59,321 bases of DNA from an uncultured Marinomonas sp. (GTDB lineage Bacteria; Pseudomonadota; Gammaproteobacteria; Pseudomonadales; Marinomonadaceae). Position 1 is the stretch's first letter; every line of letters begins with the position of its first letter. The position numbers and the translations under genes are program-made. A model generated the notes under the pieces. It saw only the letters and a list, made by a program, of their open reading frames with translations, was not told the DNA's origin and did not search any database. The stretch lies in the NCBI GenBank assembly GCA_938009755.1, contig CALLIL010000080.1, forward strand, positions 1-59,321, in the 5' to 3' direction. Positions 18,697-28,787 of the stretch are shown here, piece after piece.

Positions 18697-19728
18697 ATGG
18701 TCGTTACATTATTCCTAATCCTCATTACAGGCATCTTTTTATGGTGTTATTTACACCTATTTACAGGTCGCTTTTTCAGTCGACAAAGCGCTGTTATTGA
18801 CGTACCTATTGATGCGATTTCCGAAACACTCGGCGATCTAACGAACTGGCAGCCTTGGTTGCCTTGGCTCATTTATGAAAAAGATCACCAATTAAGCTAT
18901 GAATATCTAAACTCAGGCGTTATGTCTGTTTTGCCTTCTTGCCTTGTATGGAAAGGTGATTTGATCAAAACAGGTTATGTCACATTGGAGCCTGCTCGAT
19001 CTAGCGCCCACTATTTTCACACTTTACTAGAAGCGCCTGCTTTTTACCCGAACGACGTGCATTTCAATATTGATCTAACGAAACAAAAAGAGCGCACCTT
19101 GGTCACTATTCAAATGTCTGGACGCTTACCTTTCTTTCAGCGCTGGAAACAGAAAAACTTCGACATTCGCTCTTCTAAAGACGCCGAGTTAGCGTTATTA
19201 AAAATGTTGCCTCTCTTAGAAGCTCTTAACCCTGCTTCAGACCATGAACATCGAGAGCCAAGGTTCGAATGGTTACCGCAAACACACCTCGATAAATTAG
19301 ACGCTGTAACACGACCTTTCACTGTCAGTAATCAGCCGATGTCGCAAAAAATGCAACAAGGGTTTTATGACCTCATCACCGAACTCGGCCCAGAAAACCC
19401 GCCCGCAGGTCCCAGCTTCGCCTTGTACTCGAAAGTCGATTTAGAACACCACTATTTTTCTGGCCGTTTGGGAATTCCCATTCAAAACATGACGCCTTGT
19501 GCTGTGTGCCCAGAAAGAATCAATTTACCCGGCTATTATCTACAATTACGTTACACAGGTTCCTACCAGCATTTATCACTTGCTTGGCATGTTCTTTATA
19601 GTTTTATGCGCTTGCATCACGTAAAGCCTCACCCTCGTCATTATGGTGTTGAAGTGTTTGAAATTGGGCCTTCCCAAACAGAAAATACAAAAGACTTTGT
19701 TACGCTCGTCTGCTTACCTGTGAAATAA
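18697..19728 (+). CDS. Membrane-anchored SRPBCC domain plus GyrI-like domain protein
   Basis: This 343-residue protein begins with one hydrophobic segment (residues about 2-22), probably a membrane anchor. Residues about 28-185 look like an SRPBCC (polyketide-cyclase-like) ligand-binding fold, starting VIDVPIDAISETLGDLTNWQPWLPW. Residues about 195-343 resemble the GyrI-like effector-binding domain, with a C-terminal pattern ending HYGVEVFEIGP. Both folds bind small hydrophobic molecules. No DNA-binding domain is seen, so it is not itself a regulator of the MerR/AraC kind. The ribosome site (AAGGAAG) is good. The next gene, pepQ, starts 44 bases downstream, so they may share a transcript. Confidence 0.75.
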   Translation: MVVTLFLILITGIFLWCYLHLFTGRFFSRQSAVIDVPIDAISETLGDLTNWQPWLPWLIYEKDHQLSYEYLNSGVMSVLPSCLVWKGDLIKTGYVTLEPARSSAHYFHTLLEAPAFYPNDVHFNIDLTKQKERTLVTIQMSGRLPFFQRWKQKNFDIRSSKDAELALLKMLPLLEALNPASDHEHREPRFEWLPQTHLDKLDAVTRPFTVSNQPMSQKMQQGFYDLITELGPENPPAGPSFALYSKVDLEHHYFSGRLGIPIQNMTPCAVCPERINLPGYYLQLRYTGSYQHLSLAWHVLYSFMRLHHVKPHPRHYGVEVFEIGPSQTENTKDFVTLVCLPVK

Positions 19729-19772
19729 TCTCGATCTGGATACACCATTCACACAGAACAGGCGCCATCTCA

Positions 19773-21065
19773 ATGACAACAAGACTTTACCAAGAGCATT
19801 TGAGCACGCTTATACAGCGTTACGAAGAAGCCATGTCGTATTTCGCTTTGGACGCCATTGTGCTGGCATCTGGAGAAAAGGAATATTACTTCCAAGATGA
19901 TCATACCTTTCCCTTTCACGCATACTCTGGCGCTCAACAGTGGCTGCCTTTTACCTTAAACGCAGAAACCTACATTGTCTTACAAACAAGTCAAAAGCCG
20001 ACGCTCGTTTGGCCTCTTCGTGACGATTTTTGGCATGCGCCTAACCCGGTGCCAAGCGGCGATTGGCAGCAAAGCTGGCAAATCATTGAAGCGAGAAAAA
20101 CAGACACATGGTTTGATTCTCTACCTAAAAAAACAGCTTGGCTTGGGCCAAAGCCGATGGCATTCAGCGTCCCTTGCGATGGTTTAAAAGCCTATGTCGA
20201 TTACTCTAAAGCGATCAAAACGCCTTATGAAATAGAAGCCACACGACGCGCCAGTGTCCGTGCTGTACAAGGACACCTTGCGGCAAAAGAGGCTTTCCTC
20301 TCTGGCGCAAGTGAACTCGACATTCATTTCGCTTTCTTACAAGCCAGCCAGCAAACAGCGAACCAAGAGCCTTATCCAGGCATTGTTGGCTTAAACGAAC
20401 ATGCTGCGGTTTTGCATTATGAGCACAAATCCATCGAATCCTTACCGACATCACGCACATTGTTAATCGATGCTGGGGCAAATGAACAAGGTTATGCCAG
20501 TGACATTACTCGTACATTTACTCGCTACGACGATGATTTCAGTGCGCTCGTAAACGACTTAGATGGAATGGAACAAAAACTGTGTCAGCAAGCGTTGTCT
20601 GGTGTTGCATTTAAAGACCTTCACCACACGACAATCAAGGGCATCGCGCAATTATTATTGGATCATAAAATCTGCGCGTTAAGCGTCGAGGAACAACTCG
20701 AAAAACGCATACCTCAGGTTTTCTTTCCTCACGGTTTAGGACATTTATTAGGGTTACAAGTTCACGATGTTGGCGGACACCAAATAGACAAAAACGGTAC
20801 ATTAAGCAAGCCAGATGATTCCGCACCATTTTTAAGGCTCACGCGAACACTTGAAGAGAATATGATCATCACCATTGAACCCGGTTTGTATTTTATTCCG
20901 ATGTTAATCGAAAAAATGACAGCAGAGATTCCATGTCATGGTTGCGACCTAAATAAAATACAACACTTCATGCCTTATGGCGGTATTCGTGTTGAAGACA
21001 ACCTTGTTGTCAAAAACACTCACACCGACAACTTAACAAGAGAGGCTTTCAAAAAACAAAGTTAG
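19773..21065 (+). CDS. pepQ: Xaa-Pro dipeptidase (M24B)
   Basis: This 430-residue protein follows E. coli PepQ (443 residues) in layout and motifs. The N-terminal creatinase-like domain spans about residues 1-150. In the pita-bread catalytic domain the five metal ligands are D233, D244 (LLIDAGANEQGYASDITRT), H324 (FPHGLGH), E369 (TIEPG) and E408 (GIRVEDN). It should cleave dipeptides with C-terminal proline in the cytoplasm, using two Mn ions. It follows the SRPBCC/GyrI gene closely on the same strand and ends with a terminator at 21172. The ribosome site is weak. Confidence 0.93.
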   Translation: MTTRLYQEHLSTLIQRYEEAMSYFALDAIVLASGEKEYYFQDDHTFPFHAYSGAQQWLPFTLNAETYIVLQTSQKPTLVWPLRDDFWHAPNPVPSGDWQQSWQIIEARKTDTWFDSLPKKTAWLGPKPMAFSVPCDGLKAYVDYSKAIKTPYEIEATRRASVRAVQGHLAAKEAFLSGASELDIHFAFLQASQQTANQEPYPGIVGLNEHAAVLHYEHKSIESLPTSRTLLIDAGANEQGYASDITRTFTRYDDDFSALVNDLDGMEQKLCQQALSGVAFKDLHHTTIKGIAQLLLDHKICALSVEEQLEKRIPQVFFPHGLGHLLGLQVHDVGGHQIDKNGTLSKPDDSAPFLRLTRTLEENMIITIEPGLYFIPMLIEKMTAEIPCHGCDLNKIQHFMPYGGIRVEDNLVVKNTHTDNLTREAFKKQS

Positions 21066-21092
21066 CCACTCGCCCTTGAAAATCACGCCTAT

Positions 21093-21133
21093 TAATTTAC
21101 AGAGAAGCAATAAAAATAACTCTCTGTAAATTA
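21093..21133. repeat. 13-bp perfect inverted repeat after pepQ
   Basis: TAATTTACAGAGA and its exact complement flank a 15-base A-rich loop. There is no T-run, so it may be an mRNA 3' stabilising stem rather than a terminator. Confidence 0.7.
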
Positions 21134-21171
21134 CCTGACCAAAAAGTCTAATTTCATGCCAACTTTTTCTT

Positions 21172-21199
21172 AAAAGCACGCCTCAATTAAAGTGCTTTT
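21172..21199 (+). terminator. Likely pepQ terminator
   Basis: AAAAGCAC and GTGCTTTT pair around a 12-base loop, ending in a T-run. Confidence 0.65.
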
Positions 21200-21301
21200 C
21201 GAAATAAAAAACTAACCAATTGATTCTATTGATAAATATAAAAAACTTAGACGTTATATAGTTTCTTATCAGAAAAATGGTACCACCTTAAAAACAACAC
21301 A

Positions 21302-21355
21302 AAAAGCACCAAAATAAAACACAAAAAGATTAAAAGCACCAAAATAAAACACAAA
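21302..21355. repeat. 24-bp direct repeat, 30-base period
   Basis: The same 24 bases, starting AAAAGCACCAAAATAAAACA, occur at 21302-21325 and 21332-21355. They lie about 210 bases upstream of the chemoreceptor start codon. Only two copies exist, so it is not a CRISPR array. Confidence 0.8.
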
Positions 21356-21567
21356 CACAGCCTCAACACTACATTAGAATAAACTTATATCAGTCAATAT
21401 TAACTGCCTTTTAAAGCAGATCTAGAAGATAAATACTGTCTTTTCTCGAATCACAGAAGATCAAACCAAAGTATTTGTATGATAAATAAGTGGCAAATAT
21501 ATTGCTCAATTAGACATCACTAAAGTGCCTGCAACGAAGTAGCACTGAATGCAATGGAGCAGTAAGT

Positions 21568-23712
21568 ATGAGTTTGAAAAGTAGTTTGATGTCACTTTCA
21601 CCACAAGAACGCCGATGGTTACCTTGGCTTGGAAGCAATGGTCGATTCGCCCTTTTCTGGTCATGTTTTTTAAACAAAAGCACCTATCAACATGTTGAGA
21701 AAACCTTTGAAGGGATAGCAAATACAAGAGTAAAATTATTGACCAACTGGGTCGATAACCAATGGTCTCAACTTAGCGTTTTATCAGACGCAGTAACGAC
21801 CTCATTCCCCGCCGTTAAATTGGAATCACTAGAAGAGCGCTTCCATATCGTCGCAGATGTTTCTGAGTATTTTGTCATTGATACAGAAGGAAGAGTCCTG
21901 AATTCCACTAGAAAAGAGCGTATTGGTAAAGTAGACCTACAGCCTAAAGCCGTTCAGCAAGGCTTAAACGACCTTTTTCTTCACGGCCCTTATGTTGACG
22001 AAAATACACGCCTTATTGGTGCCAGCAGTTCAAAGTTCCATGACGCGGTGACGCTCATGTTTTATTTACCAATAAAACAAAACGGCGTAAGTGTTGGTGC
22101 CGTCTGTGCTCGCGTACCAAACGACGTTTTGGGCGACCTAATTCAACGAGAAGCAGGGCATATTTATAAAGAGTCTGGTGACAACTATTTGTTTATGGTC
22201 GAGTCTTCATTCGATAAAAGCATTCTTCCAGGCACCGCACTTTCCCGTTCACGCTTTGAAGACAATACCTTTAGCCATGGGGAAAACCTTAAGGGTGGCG
22301 TTTCTACAAATTGGGGAACGGTAAAGGTTCAACAGCATACGGAATTTGAAATTAGATTTACCGATCCTGCCACAAAAGAGCTACACCCTGGCGTAAGAGA
22401 AACCATTAGAAAAGGCAACAATCTATTTGTGACCTATCCTGGCTACTCAGACTACCGACACATTCCTGTCATCGGCAAAGGCATCACTTTTCAGCTCAAA
22501 GGCAGCCCTGACAAATGGGGGATGATGTGTGAAGGCGACCTCGAAGAAGTTTATCGTCGTCGATCTATCAACTTGAAGTTAACAAAAAGTTATTTATTGG
22601 CGTCCAGTATTCCATTACTGCTTAGTGCGACACTGCAAGCGTACAGTCATTTATCCGCGACTATAATTAGCATTAGCGCTTTTGCCGCATTAGGCATTGC
22701 AGGTGTTTTATTCAATCAGTTAAGCACGAAAAAAATCAGCCGTAGCATGAACCAAATGACAGATGTTATTCAAACCATTGCCGAGGGCGAAGGCAACTTA
22801 AGGCAGCGCCTTGATGACAAAATGGCGAACGATGAAACCGGCGACATGGGGCGTTGGATGAACAGCTTCATCGACAACCTAGACAACACAATCGGTGAAG
22901 TCATTTCTGCCAGTAACAATGTGAAGCACTCAAACGACTTCATGGCGAGTACGAATGAAGAAGCAAAACAAGTTTCCCATTACCTTGAAACGTCTGTTGA
23001 AAACATGCTCAACGCGTTCCAGCTGCAAGTGAACGAAGTACAAAGCGCTTCACAAACGGCAGACTCGTTAAAACAATCAATGGATCAGGTTTCAAAAGAA
23101 ACTTTGATTCGCTTAGAAGAAGCCAAAACAGGTACCCAAGAAATTCGAGACGTCGTACGAACCACTGCGGAATCTGTAAAGTCTCTTGATAAGAAAACAA
23201 ACGAAATTGCAGGCATCATTACGACCATTTCAGACATCACAGACCAAACCAATTTATTGGCACTCAACGCAGCGATTGAAGCCGCGAGAGCGGGTGATCA
23301 TGGCAGAGGATTTTCCGTTGTTGCAGATGAAGTCCGAAGCTTGGCGGCAAAAACATCATTGGCCGCTGAAGAAATACAAAGCATGCTCGAAGGCATTCAA
23401 AAAGAAACTCGTAATGCCGTGAGTTTCATGGAGAAAGGCGCAGAGAACGTTGATAAAAACCTACAAGCTAATCAGCAAACAAATTCTGGAGACAGCAAGC
23501 TGTACGCTTTAGTAGAACAAATGTTCGAAGCCATATTACGTCTCAATGAAAGCAACAAAGCCAACACAAATACGGCGCAAGAAATGGGTGCGGCAACCGA
23601 ACAAATGAGACGTTCTGTTGCGGCATTGCAAACTCGCTCTTCCCGCGTTGGACTGTCTGCACTCAAGCTAAATACACTGGTTGGTCAATTCCAAGTCACC
23701 AACAAATCTTAG
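21568..23712 (+). CDS. Methyl-accepting chemotaxis protein, sensor domain before a membrane hairpin
   Basis: This 714-residue chemoreceptor has a standard cytoplasmic signalling domain (about 480-700) with the tip motif [20 protein letters not shown] near 563-582. A HAMP-like linker lies at about 385-450. Residues about 40-335 look like a Cache-type sensor region ([15 protein letters not shown]). The N-terminus has only a 9-residue hydrophobic run (FALFWSCFL, 28-35), too short for a normal membrane helix. The two clear membrane segments (341-358 and 362-385) form a hairpin after the sensor, with basic residues on both sides. By the positive-inside rule the sensor would be cytoplasmic. Ribosome site GGAG is good. 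The ligand is unknown. Confidence 0.88.
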   Translation: MSLKSSLMSLSPQERRWLPWLGSNGRFALFWSCFLNKSTYQHVEKTFEGIANTRVKLLTNWVDNQWSQLSVLSDAVTTSFPAVKLESLEERFHIVADVSEYFVIDTEGRVLNSTRKERIGKVDLQPKAVQQGLNDLFLHGPYVDENTRLIGASSSKFHDAVTLMFYLPIKQNGVSVGAVCARVPNDVLGDLIQREAGHIYKESGDNYLFMVESSFDKSILPGTALSRSRFEDNTFSHGENLKGGVSTNWGTVKVQQHTEFEIRFTDPATKELHPGVRETIRKGNNLFVTYPGYSDYRHIPVIGKGITFQLKGSPDKWGMMCEGDLEEVYRRRSINLKLTKSYLLASSIPLLLSATLQAYSHLSATIISISAFAALGIAGVLFNQLSTKKISRSMNQMTDVIQTIAEGEGNLRQRLDDKMANDETGDMGRWMNSFIDNLDNTIGEVISASNNVKHSNDFMASTNEEAKQVSHYLETSVENMLNAFQLQVNEVQSASQTADSLKQSMDQVSKETLIRLEEAKTGTQEIRDVVRTTAESVKSLDKKTNEIAGIITTISDITDQTNLLALNAAIEAARAGDHGRGFSVVADEVRSLAAKTSLAAEEIQSMLEGIQKETRNAVSFMEKGAENVDKNLQANQQTNSGDSKLYALVEQMFEAILRLNESNKANTNTAQEMGAATEQMRRSVAALQTRSSRVGLSALKLNTLVGQFQVTNKS

Positions 23713-23740
23713 CGCCGCACGACCAAGCTTGAACGCCATC

Positions 23741-23790
23741 AAAAAAGCCAGAATTCGTACTTCATTTTAAAATACGAATTCTGGCTTTTT
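23741..23790. terminator. Strong bidirectional terminator
   Basis: An 18-bp stem (AAAAAGCCAGAATTCGTA with its complement) encloses a 13-base loop and ends in T-runs on both strands. It lies between the convergent chemoreceptor and aroQ genes. Confidence 0.93.
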
Positions 23791-23807
23791 CTTTTTACCA
23801 TGACACT

Positions 23808-24260
23808 CTATTTCTGCTGTTTATGGACCAGACCTTGAATGCCTAATACGTAACCATAAACGCCCATTCCGACCACAATGCCAATGGCGGCCGAAGAAAT
23901 ATACGAATGATGACGGAAGGTTTCACGAGTATGAACGTTCGAAATATGCACCTCAACCACAGGAACATTTGCGCCTTTGATGGCATCCTGCAGAGCAATT
24001 GAAGTATGTGTATAGGCCGCAGGATTAAAAACAACGCCTAGCATTTCGCCTGTTTTTACACGTCGTCCAGCGTCATGAATAAGCTCGATTAACTCGCCTT
24101 CATGATTGGACTGATGAAACTCTATATCGTGCCCTAATTGCTTAGCGGCGTCGCGACACAGTATTTCCACATCCGCCAATGTTTCATGACCATAGGTTTC
24201 AGGCTCTCGGGTTCCCAATAAGTTTAAGTTGGGACCGTTTAATACCATGATACTAGACAT
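23808..24260 (-). CDS. aroQ: Type II 3-dehydroquinate dehydratase
   Basis: This 150-residue protein has all the type II dehydroquinase landmarks: NGPNLNLLGTREPETYG at the N-terminus (active-site Arg18 and Tyr23), FNPAAYTHTS in the middle and VEVHISNVHTRE plus HHSYIS near the end. It performs the third step of the shikimate pathway in the cytoplasm, as a dodecamer in known cases. Many gammaproteobacteria have aroQ in front of accB/accC. Here it stands alone, followed by a terminator and preceded by the peroxiredoxin gene on the same strand. Confidence 0.96.
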   Translation of the reverse strand: MSSIMVLNGPNLNLLGTREPETYGHETLADVEILCRDAAKQLGHDIEFHQSNHEGELIELIHDAGRRVKTGEMLGVVFNPAAYTHTSIALQDAIKGANVPVVEVHISNVHTRETFRHHSYISSAAIGIVVGMGVYGYVLGIQGLVHKQQK

Positions 24261-24340
24261 AATGTTTCCCTAGGAATCGATGTAAATAGGTAATAAATCC
24301 TACCACTAAACCTTCATCAAGTGGTAAATGTGCAGATATA

Positions 24341-24370
24341 AAAAAGCGCTCTAGTTGAGCGCTTTTAAAA
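24341..24370 (-). terminator. Terminator after peroxiredoxin gene
   Basis: AAAAGCGCTC and GAGCGCTTTT pair around a 5-base loop. A- and T-runs flank both sides. It separates the peroxiredoxin gene from aroQ. Confidence 0.9.
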
Positions 24371-24395
24371 ACAAAACTCGATTACTTTCTGCTGA

Positions 24396-24875
24396 TTAAA
24401 GCTGAGATAAAACGTATTCCGCAGAGCTTACTTTATATTCTCCCGGCTCATCCAACCAAAGTTGCTGAACAATACCGTTAGACACCAACATGGCATAACG
24501 AAGGCTGCGGATGCCCATTTTCGCGGCAGAAATATCTAACTCCAAACCCATTGCACAAGTTAGCTCAGCCAAACCGTCTGAAGCCATGGTAAGGTTTTCA
24601 GCGTTGTTGGCTTCGCCCCAAGCATTCATGACAAATACGTCGTTGACGGAAAGACATACAATATCATCTATGCCTTTTTCCTTTAGTGCATCAAAATGTA
24701 CAACAAAACCCGGTAAATGGCTTGCACTACAAGTCGGAGTAAACGCCCCAGGAACGGCAAACATTAATACGCTTTTCCCAGTAAAAAATTCCGTCACATC
24801 CACTGTTTCGGGCCCTTCCTCACCCATGATTTGAAAGGAACCGCTTGGCAACATATCACCGATTTGAATTGACAT
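24396..24875 (-). CDS. Prx5-type peroxiredoxin
   Basis: This 159-residue peroxiredoxin has the Prx5 signature VPGAFTPTCSASHLPGF, with peroxidatic Cys49, and the downstream VNDVFVMNAWG block. It reduces peroxides in the cytoplasm, usually with glutathione/glutaredoxin or thioredoxin as donor. It has no glutaredoxin fusion, unlike some gammaproteobacterial relatives. The ribosome site (GGAGAGAG) is strong. It is a single-gene unit bounded by terminators. Confidence 0.94.
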   Translation of the reverse strand: MSIQIGDMLPSGSFQIMGEEGPETVDVTEFFTGKSVLMFAVPGAFTPTCSASHLPGFVVHFDALKEKGIDDIVCLSVNDVFVMNAWGEANNAENLTMASDGLAELTCAMGLELDISAAKMGIRSLRYAMLVSNGIVQQLWLDEPGEYKVSSAEYVLSQL

Positions 24876-24935
24876 TTATTCTCTCTCCAACATTAAGTTG
24901 CGCCTATAATAACGCAACCTCTCTCTAGAACACTA

Positions 24936-26912
24936 TTAAAGGATTTTAAATTGGCTCAAGAGTTGTTTTTGACGAGAAGCTAGCTGTGACAAACCTTCAC
25001 TGCTCTGAGCACTTTCATCCGACCCTTTCGCGGCTTCTTCAGAGGTTTCTGAGATCTCTACGATATTTTGTCGAATTTCTTGCGCGACAGCAGATTGCTC
25101 TTCAGCCGCGGTTGCAATCTGTGTACTCAAATCACGAATTTCCGCCATACTTAGTTGTAACTCACTTAACGATGATCCTACCGTTCTGGCTTCTTCCACA
25201 CTGTCGCCAGCGCTCGCACAACTTTCATTCATACTAACCACTGTTTTCGTGACACCTTGTTGCAATTTCACGATGACATTTTGGATTTCTTCTGTTGAAC
25301 TGTGCGTTCGTGTTGCAAGAGTACGAACTTCATCTGCAACCACAGCAAATCCTCGACCTTGCTCGCCTGCACGCGCTGCTTCAATCGCCGCATTGAGTGC
25401 CAACAAGTTGGTTTGTTCAGCAATTTCCTGAATTACATCCAAAATACTATCAATATTTTTCGAATGCTCATCTAGTTGATTTACCACCACCGCAGATTCT
25501 TCAATCTGCGTTAGAAGGCGTTCAATCTTCTGGATATTCGCGTCCATTTGAGCACGGTTTTCACCCGCTCTTTGATCGACTGATTGAATTTGATGCAAAA
25601 TAATTTCTGAACTCTGTGCCACCTGCTCAACCGTTGACGCCATTTCCGTCATTGAAGAAGCCACTTCGGTTGTACGTGCATTTTGCGCGCTCATTAAGCG
25701 TTTAGAGTTGTTCGCTAAACTCACATTGTTTGTTGCAGATTCTGAGACTTTTGTCGCAGACTGATCGATATCTTTCATGACGTCTTGAAGTTTAGATACC
25801 AATTGATTAACCCAACGAGACAATTCACCAAATTCATCCTTCGTTTTAACCATACTGCGTTGGGTAAAATCACCATCAGAAATTTTGCCCAATACATTCA
25901 TTACTTCTTTTAATGGAATACGAATACTTCGACTAACCCATAACGCCACTAACACAGCGATAGCGACAGATACGATCAGAACAAGACTGATAATAAAAGT
26001 CGATAATGACGCGGCTTCCGTTGCTTCATTTTTCGCACTTTCACTCATTTTAGAAGTCTCAGAAAGCAGTATTTCAACTTGGGCATTGATGATTTTCATG
26101 CTATCCGATAAATCTTTAGCCAACGCTTCAGATTCTTGCGCTAAGCGGACATTTTCATATCGCTTTGCAATGACACCTTCATCAGACAAAATAGCTTGAT
26201 CTAATTCCTCCACAAGCCCGTCTATATTTCCATCATTGACATAAGATTGTTTACTATGCAATCCCACTAAAGTTGCCTTCATGGTGTCTCGTAGCAATTG
26301 CATGTCATCTAGGTCTTGCAAATCAAAATAATCAATAACGGAAAGCTGAAGACTCTGAACACGGCTTTGCATATAAGAAGCGGAGAACTTAATCTCAAAG
26401 GTTTCACCGTCTTCTTCTAATAAGGCGAGATCTTCAGACGTAAAAATAACCGTGTCCTTCAGATCCATTTTCTGCCTTGCAATCTCTGATTGCATGTCCA
26501 ACATTTTTTTGTGGTTAAAGAAAGCCATATCCGTATAACGGAAAAATTCGTTGGCTTCGGTACCAATATGTTTTAGAGCAGAATTCATTTCATCATAGCT
26601 CTCAAGATACCCTTCTAGCGCATTAGATACGTCAAGAAAACCTTCTTTGTAACCTTGAAAACTTTTAGACAAGCCTTCCAATGATTCTGGCGACTTGCTT
26701 AGTAAATATTGTAAAACGGCTGAGTTTGCTAAGCTCAAATTTTCTTTAAGCTCATTACTTGTAGAGGCCACATCTGCTACATTACCTGTCACAATGTTGA
26801 GCCTATCTTCTATTTTACTGATTCCCCAAAAACCCGACGCAGCAATCGTCAATAGCAGCAGTAACAAGATACTAAAGCCGCATAAGATTCTCTGAATAAC
26901 AGACAATGACAT
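24936..26912 (-). CDS. Methyl-accepting chemotaxis protein
   Basis: This 658-residue receptor has the normal two-helix topology. The first membrane helix is at about residues 8-30, the second at about 312-335. The periplasmic part of ~280 residues is all helical (rich in Leu, Glu, Ser), fitting a helical-bundle (HBM-like) or four-helix sensor. A HAMP domain follows ([21 protein letters not shown]). The signalling tip [21 protein letters not shown] starts at residue 502. No CheR pentapeptide is seen at the C-terminus. It is a single-gene unit. The ligand cannot be predicted. Confidence 0.93.
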   Translation of the reverse strand: MSLSVIQRILCGFSILLLLLLTIAASGFWGISKIEDRLNIVTGNVADVASTSNELKENLSLANSAVLQYLLSKSPESLEGLSKSFQGYKEGFLDVSNALEGYLESYDEMNSALKHIGTEANEFFRYTDMAFFNHKKMLDMQSEIARQKMDLKDTVIFTSEDLALLEEDGETFEIKFSASYMQSRVQSLQLSVIDYFDLQDLDDMQLLRDTMKATLVGLHSKQSYVNDGNIDGLVEELDQAILSDEGVIAKRYENVRLAQESEALAKDLSDSMKIINAQVEILLSETSKMSESAKNEATEAASLSTFIISLVLIVSVAIAVLVALWVSRSIRIPLKEVMNVLGKISDGDFTQRSMVKTKDEFGELSRWVNQLVSKLQDVMKDIDQSATKVSESATNNVSLANNSKRLMSAQNARTTEVASSMTEMASTVEQVAQSSEIILHQIQSVDQRAGENRAQMDANIQKIERLLTQIEESAVVVNQLDEHSKNIDSILDVIQEIAEQTNLLALNAAIEAARAGEQGRGFAVVADEVRTLATRTHSSTEEIQNVIVKLQQGVTKTVVSMNESCASAGDSVEEARTVGSSLSELQLSMAEIRDLSTQIATAAEEQSAVAQEIRQNIVEISETSEEAAKGSDESAQSSEGLSQLASRQKQLLSQFKIL

Positions 26913-27164
26913 AACTTGACCTCTAAATTTCTATTTGAATTTGATTTGTTAAGAGTGATCATAGCCATTTAAAATGAAGTTTTATTATTGTTTGACCATT
27001 TAAACAGGAATTAAATAATACGTTTTTTACAGAAAATTACACGCATTAAATAACAACTCACTCTATTTCACCTCGCAATATACTGGTCTTATGTAACATA
27101 GATTTATTTCAATTCATCATTCTGGTAAATTGGCCCTCTGTTTTATAAGTCTGATATATAATTT
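26913..27164. promoter_or_regulatory. Divergent region between chemoreceptor and MocR-type regulator
   Basis: This 252-base AT-rich gap must hold both promoters. Several A/T-rich tracts are present, but I see no repeat typical of MocR-family operators that I would defend. Confidence 0.35.
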
Positions 27165-28589
27165 ATGGATTGCCCCCTTTACGAAAAAGTTGCCAACAAC
27201 ATTGAACGCCAAGTTCATGAAGGTATTTTTCTACCAGGTGCAAAAATCCCATCCGTACGTAAATCCAGTAAACAGATGGAAGTCAGCGTGGCCACTGTGC
27301 TACAAGCTTATAGCTTGTTAGAAGACAGAGGCGTCATAAAAGCGCGCCCGCAAAAAGGGTATTTTGTCCAAGAGACACAAGCCCTACCAAAGTCTGAAAG
27401 TTTTTCACAAGAAATACACTCTGATAATAAAGAAACATTACAGGCATTAAGAGCACGCCTATTGCGCTCTTCTGAAAGCGAAGACATTACACAATTTGGT
27501 TCAGCCGTGCCAAAAAGCCTTTTTCTACCTATTCGACAATTACAACGCTCCGTGGGCCGTTTAATGCGATTAGAACCAGAAATATGTACGGCATATGAAT
27601 TTACACCAGGGAACCTCAATCTACGTCGCCAAATTGCCATTCGTATGCTAGACGGCGGCTGCCAGCTTCAACCTGACGATATAACCATCACATTGGGCTG
27701 CCAAAATGCTCTTATGCTAGCACTACAATCCATAACAAAGCCTGGCGATACCATTGCAGTTGAAAGCCCTGTCTATCAAGGTATTTTGCAAGTTATTGAA
27801 ACTCTAAACTTAACACTCATCGAAATACCTTGTGACATTCGCAACGGCATTAGCTTAAACCTCTTAGCAGAAGCGGCTATAAGACATGACATTAGAGCTT
27901 GTGTGGTAACACCGAGCAATCAAAACCCAACAGGAGCCACTTTAAGTAACCAAGCCAAAAAAACGCTGCTCACTCTAGCTGAAAAGCATGATTTTTTATT
28001 AATTGAAGATGATGTGTATGGAGAACTGAGTTACTCTGATAGGCGAGAGCGACCTTTAAAAGCAGACGATAATAGTGGTCATGTAATTTATTGCAGTTCC
28101 TTTTCAAAGAGTATTGCGCCTGGGTTTCGTATTGGTTGGGTTATAGGAGGAAAACATCAGTCTAAAATTGAAGAATTGGCTTACACTCAATCTCTGGCTA
28201 TCCCAACCTTAACGCAAACGGCAATCGCCAATTTTTTAGAAAATGGTGCTTACGACCGTCACTTACGAAAAACCCAACAGGCATACCAAGAAAACTTAGA
28301 ACGCTGCTTGCGTGCTATTGCTAAATACTTCCCCTCCGAAACGCAAACATCTTTCCCTACAGGCGGTTTCTTTCTTTGGGTCATATTACCCGAAAACGTA
28401 GATGCCACCATTCTGCATGCAGCGGCCTTAAACCATAACATTGGACTACTACCTGGACTTGTTTTCGGCATTTCAACAAACTACTCACATCACATTCGAC
28501 TTAATTACGCACTAAACTGGGACAGTGAAATCGACGCTGCACTAAATATACTAGGCGAGCTGTGCCAACATCAGCTAAATGAAGGTTAA
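27165..28589 (+). CDS. MocR/PdxR-type regulator: GntR helix-turn-helix plus aminotransferase-like domain
   Basis: This 474-residue protein joins a GntR-type winged helix (residues about 1-72, with GIFLPGAKIPSVRKSSKQMEV at its core) to a class I aminotransferase-like domain (about 100-470). The PLP-binding lysine appears intact at K315 (SSFSKSIAPG). MocR-family proteins usually bind PLP as effector and control vitamin B6, GABA or amino-acid genes. The neighbours do not reveal its target: a divergent chemoreceptor upstream and a PilZ gene downstream. It could have residual aminotransferase activity. No strong ribosome site precedes the ATG. Confidence 0.92.
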   Translation: MDCPLYEKVANNIERQVHEGIFLPGAKIPSVRKSSKQMEVSVATVLQAYSLLEDRGVIKARPQKGYFVQETQALPKSESFSQEIHSDNKETLQALRARLLRSSESEDITQFGSAVPKSLFLPIRQLQRSVGRLMRLEPEICTAYEFTPGNLNLRRQIAIRMLDGGCQLQPDDITITLGCQNALMLALQSITKPGDTIAVESPVYQGILQVIETLNLTLIEIPCDIRNGISLNLLAEAAIRHDIRACVVTPSNQNPTGATLSNQAKKTLLTLAEKHDFLLIEDDVYGELSYSDRRERPLKADDNSGHVIYCSSFSKSIAPGFRIGWVIGGKHQSKIEELAYTQSLAIPTLTQTAIANFLENGAYDRHLRKTQQAYQENLERCLRAIAKYFPSETQTSFPTGGFFLWVILPENVDATILHAAALNHNIGLLPGLVFGISTNYSHHIRLNYALNWDSEIDAALNILGELCQHQLNEG

Positions 28590-28787
28590 ATAGCGGCACA
28601 ATAAATGCATTTTAATACTTATATTAAACACCTATTTTTATATAAGTAGAAATTATGAAAATGCGTTATCTCATCTTAAAATTCGTCTGTACAGCCCGAG
28701 TAAAAAGCGTACAATTCGCATTCTTTTTTAGACAGTCTGCCTTCTGGGCCGATAATTCAATTCGTTAAATAATAGCTGGTTGTTGCG

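Larger units (their letters stand above)
21066..21567. other. 502-base intergenic region with repeats
   Basis: This AT-rich gap between pepQ and a chemoreceptor gene holds an inverted repeat (21093-21133), a terminator-like hairpin (21172-21199) and a 24-base direct repeat (21302-21355). No gene is supported in it. The chemoreceptor promoter should lie in its last 200 bases. Confidence 0.7.

Noticed and set aside
21302-21355. CRISPR array
   Set aside because: Only two repeat copies with a 6-base gap; no spacers and no cas genes.
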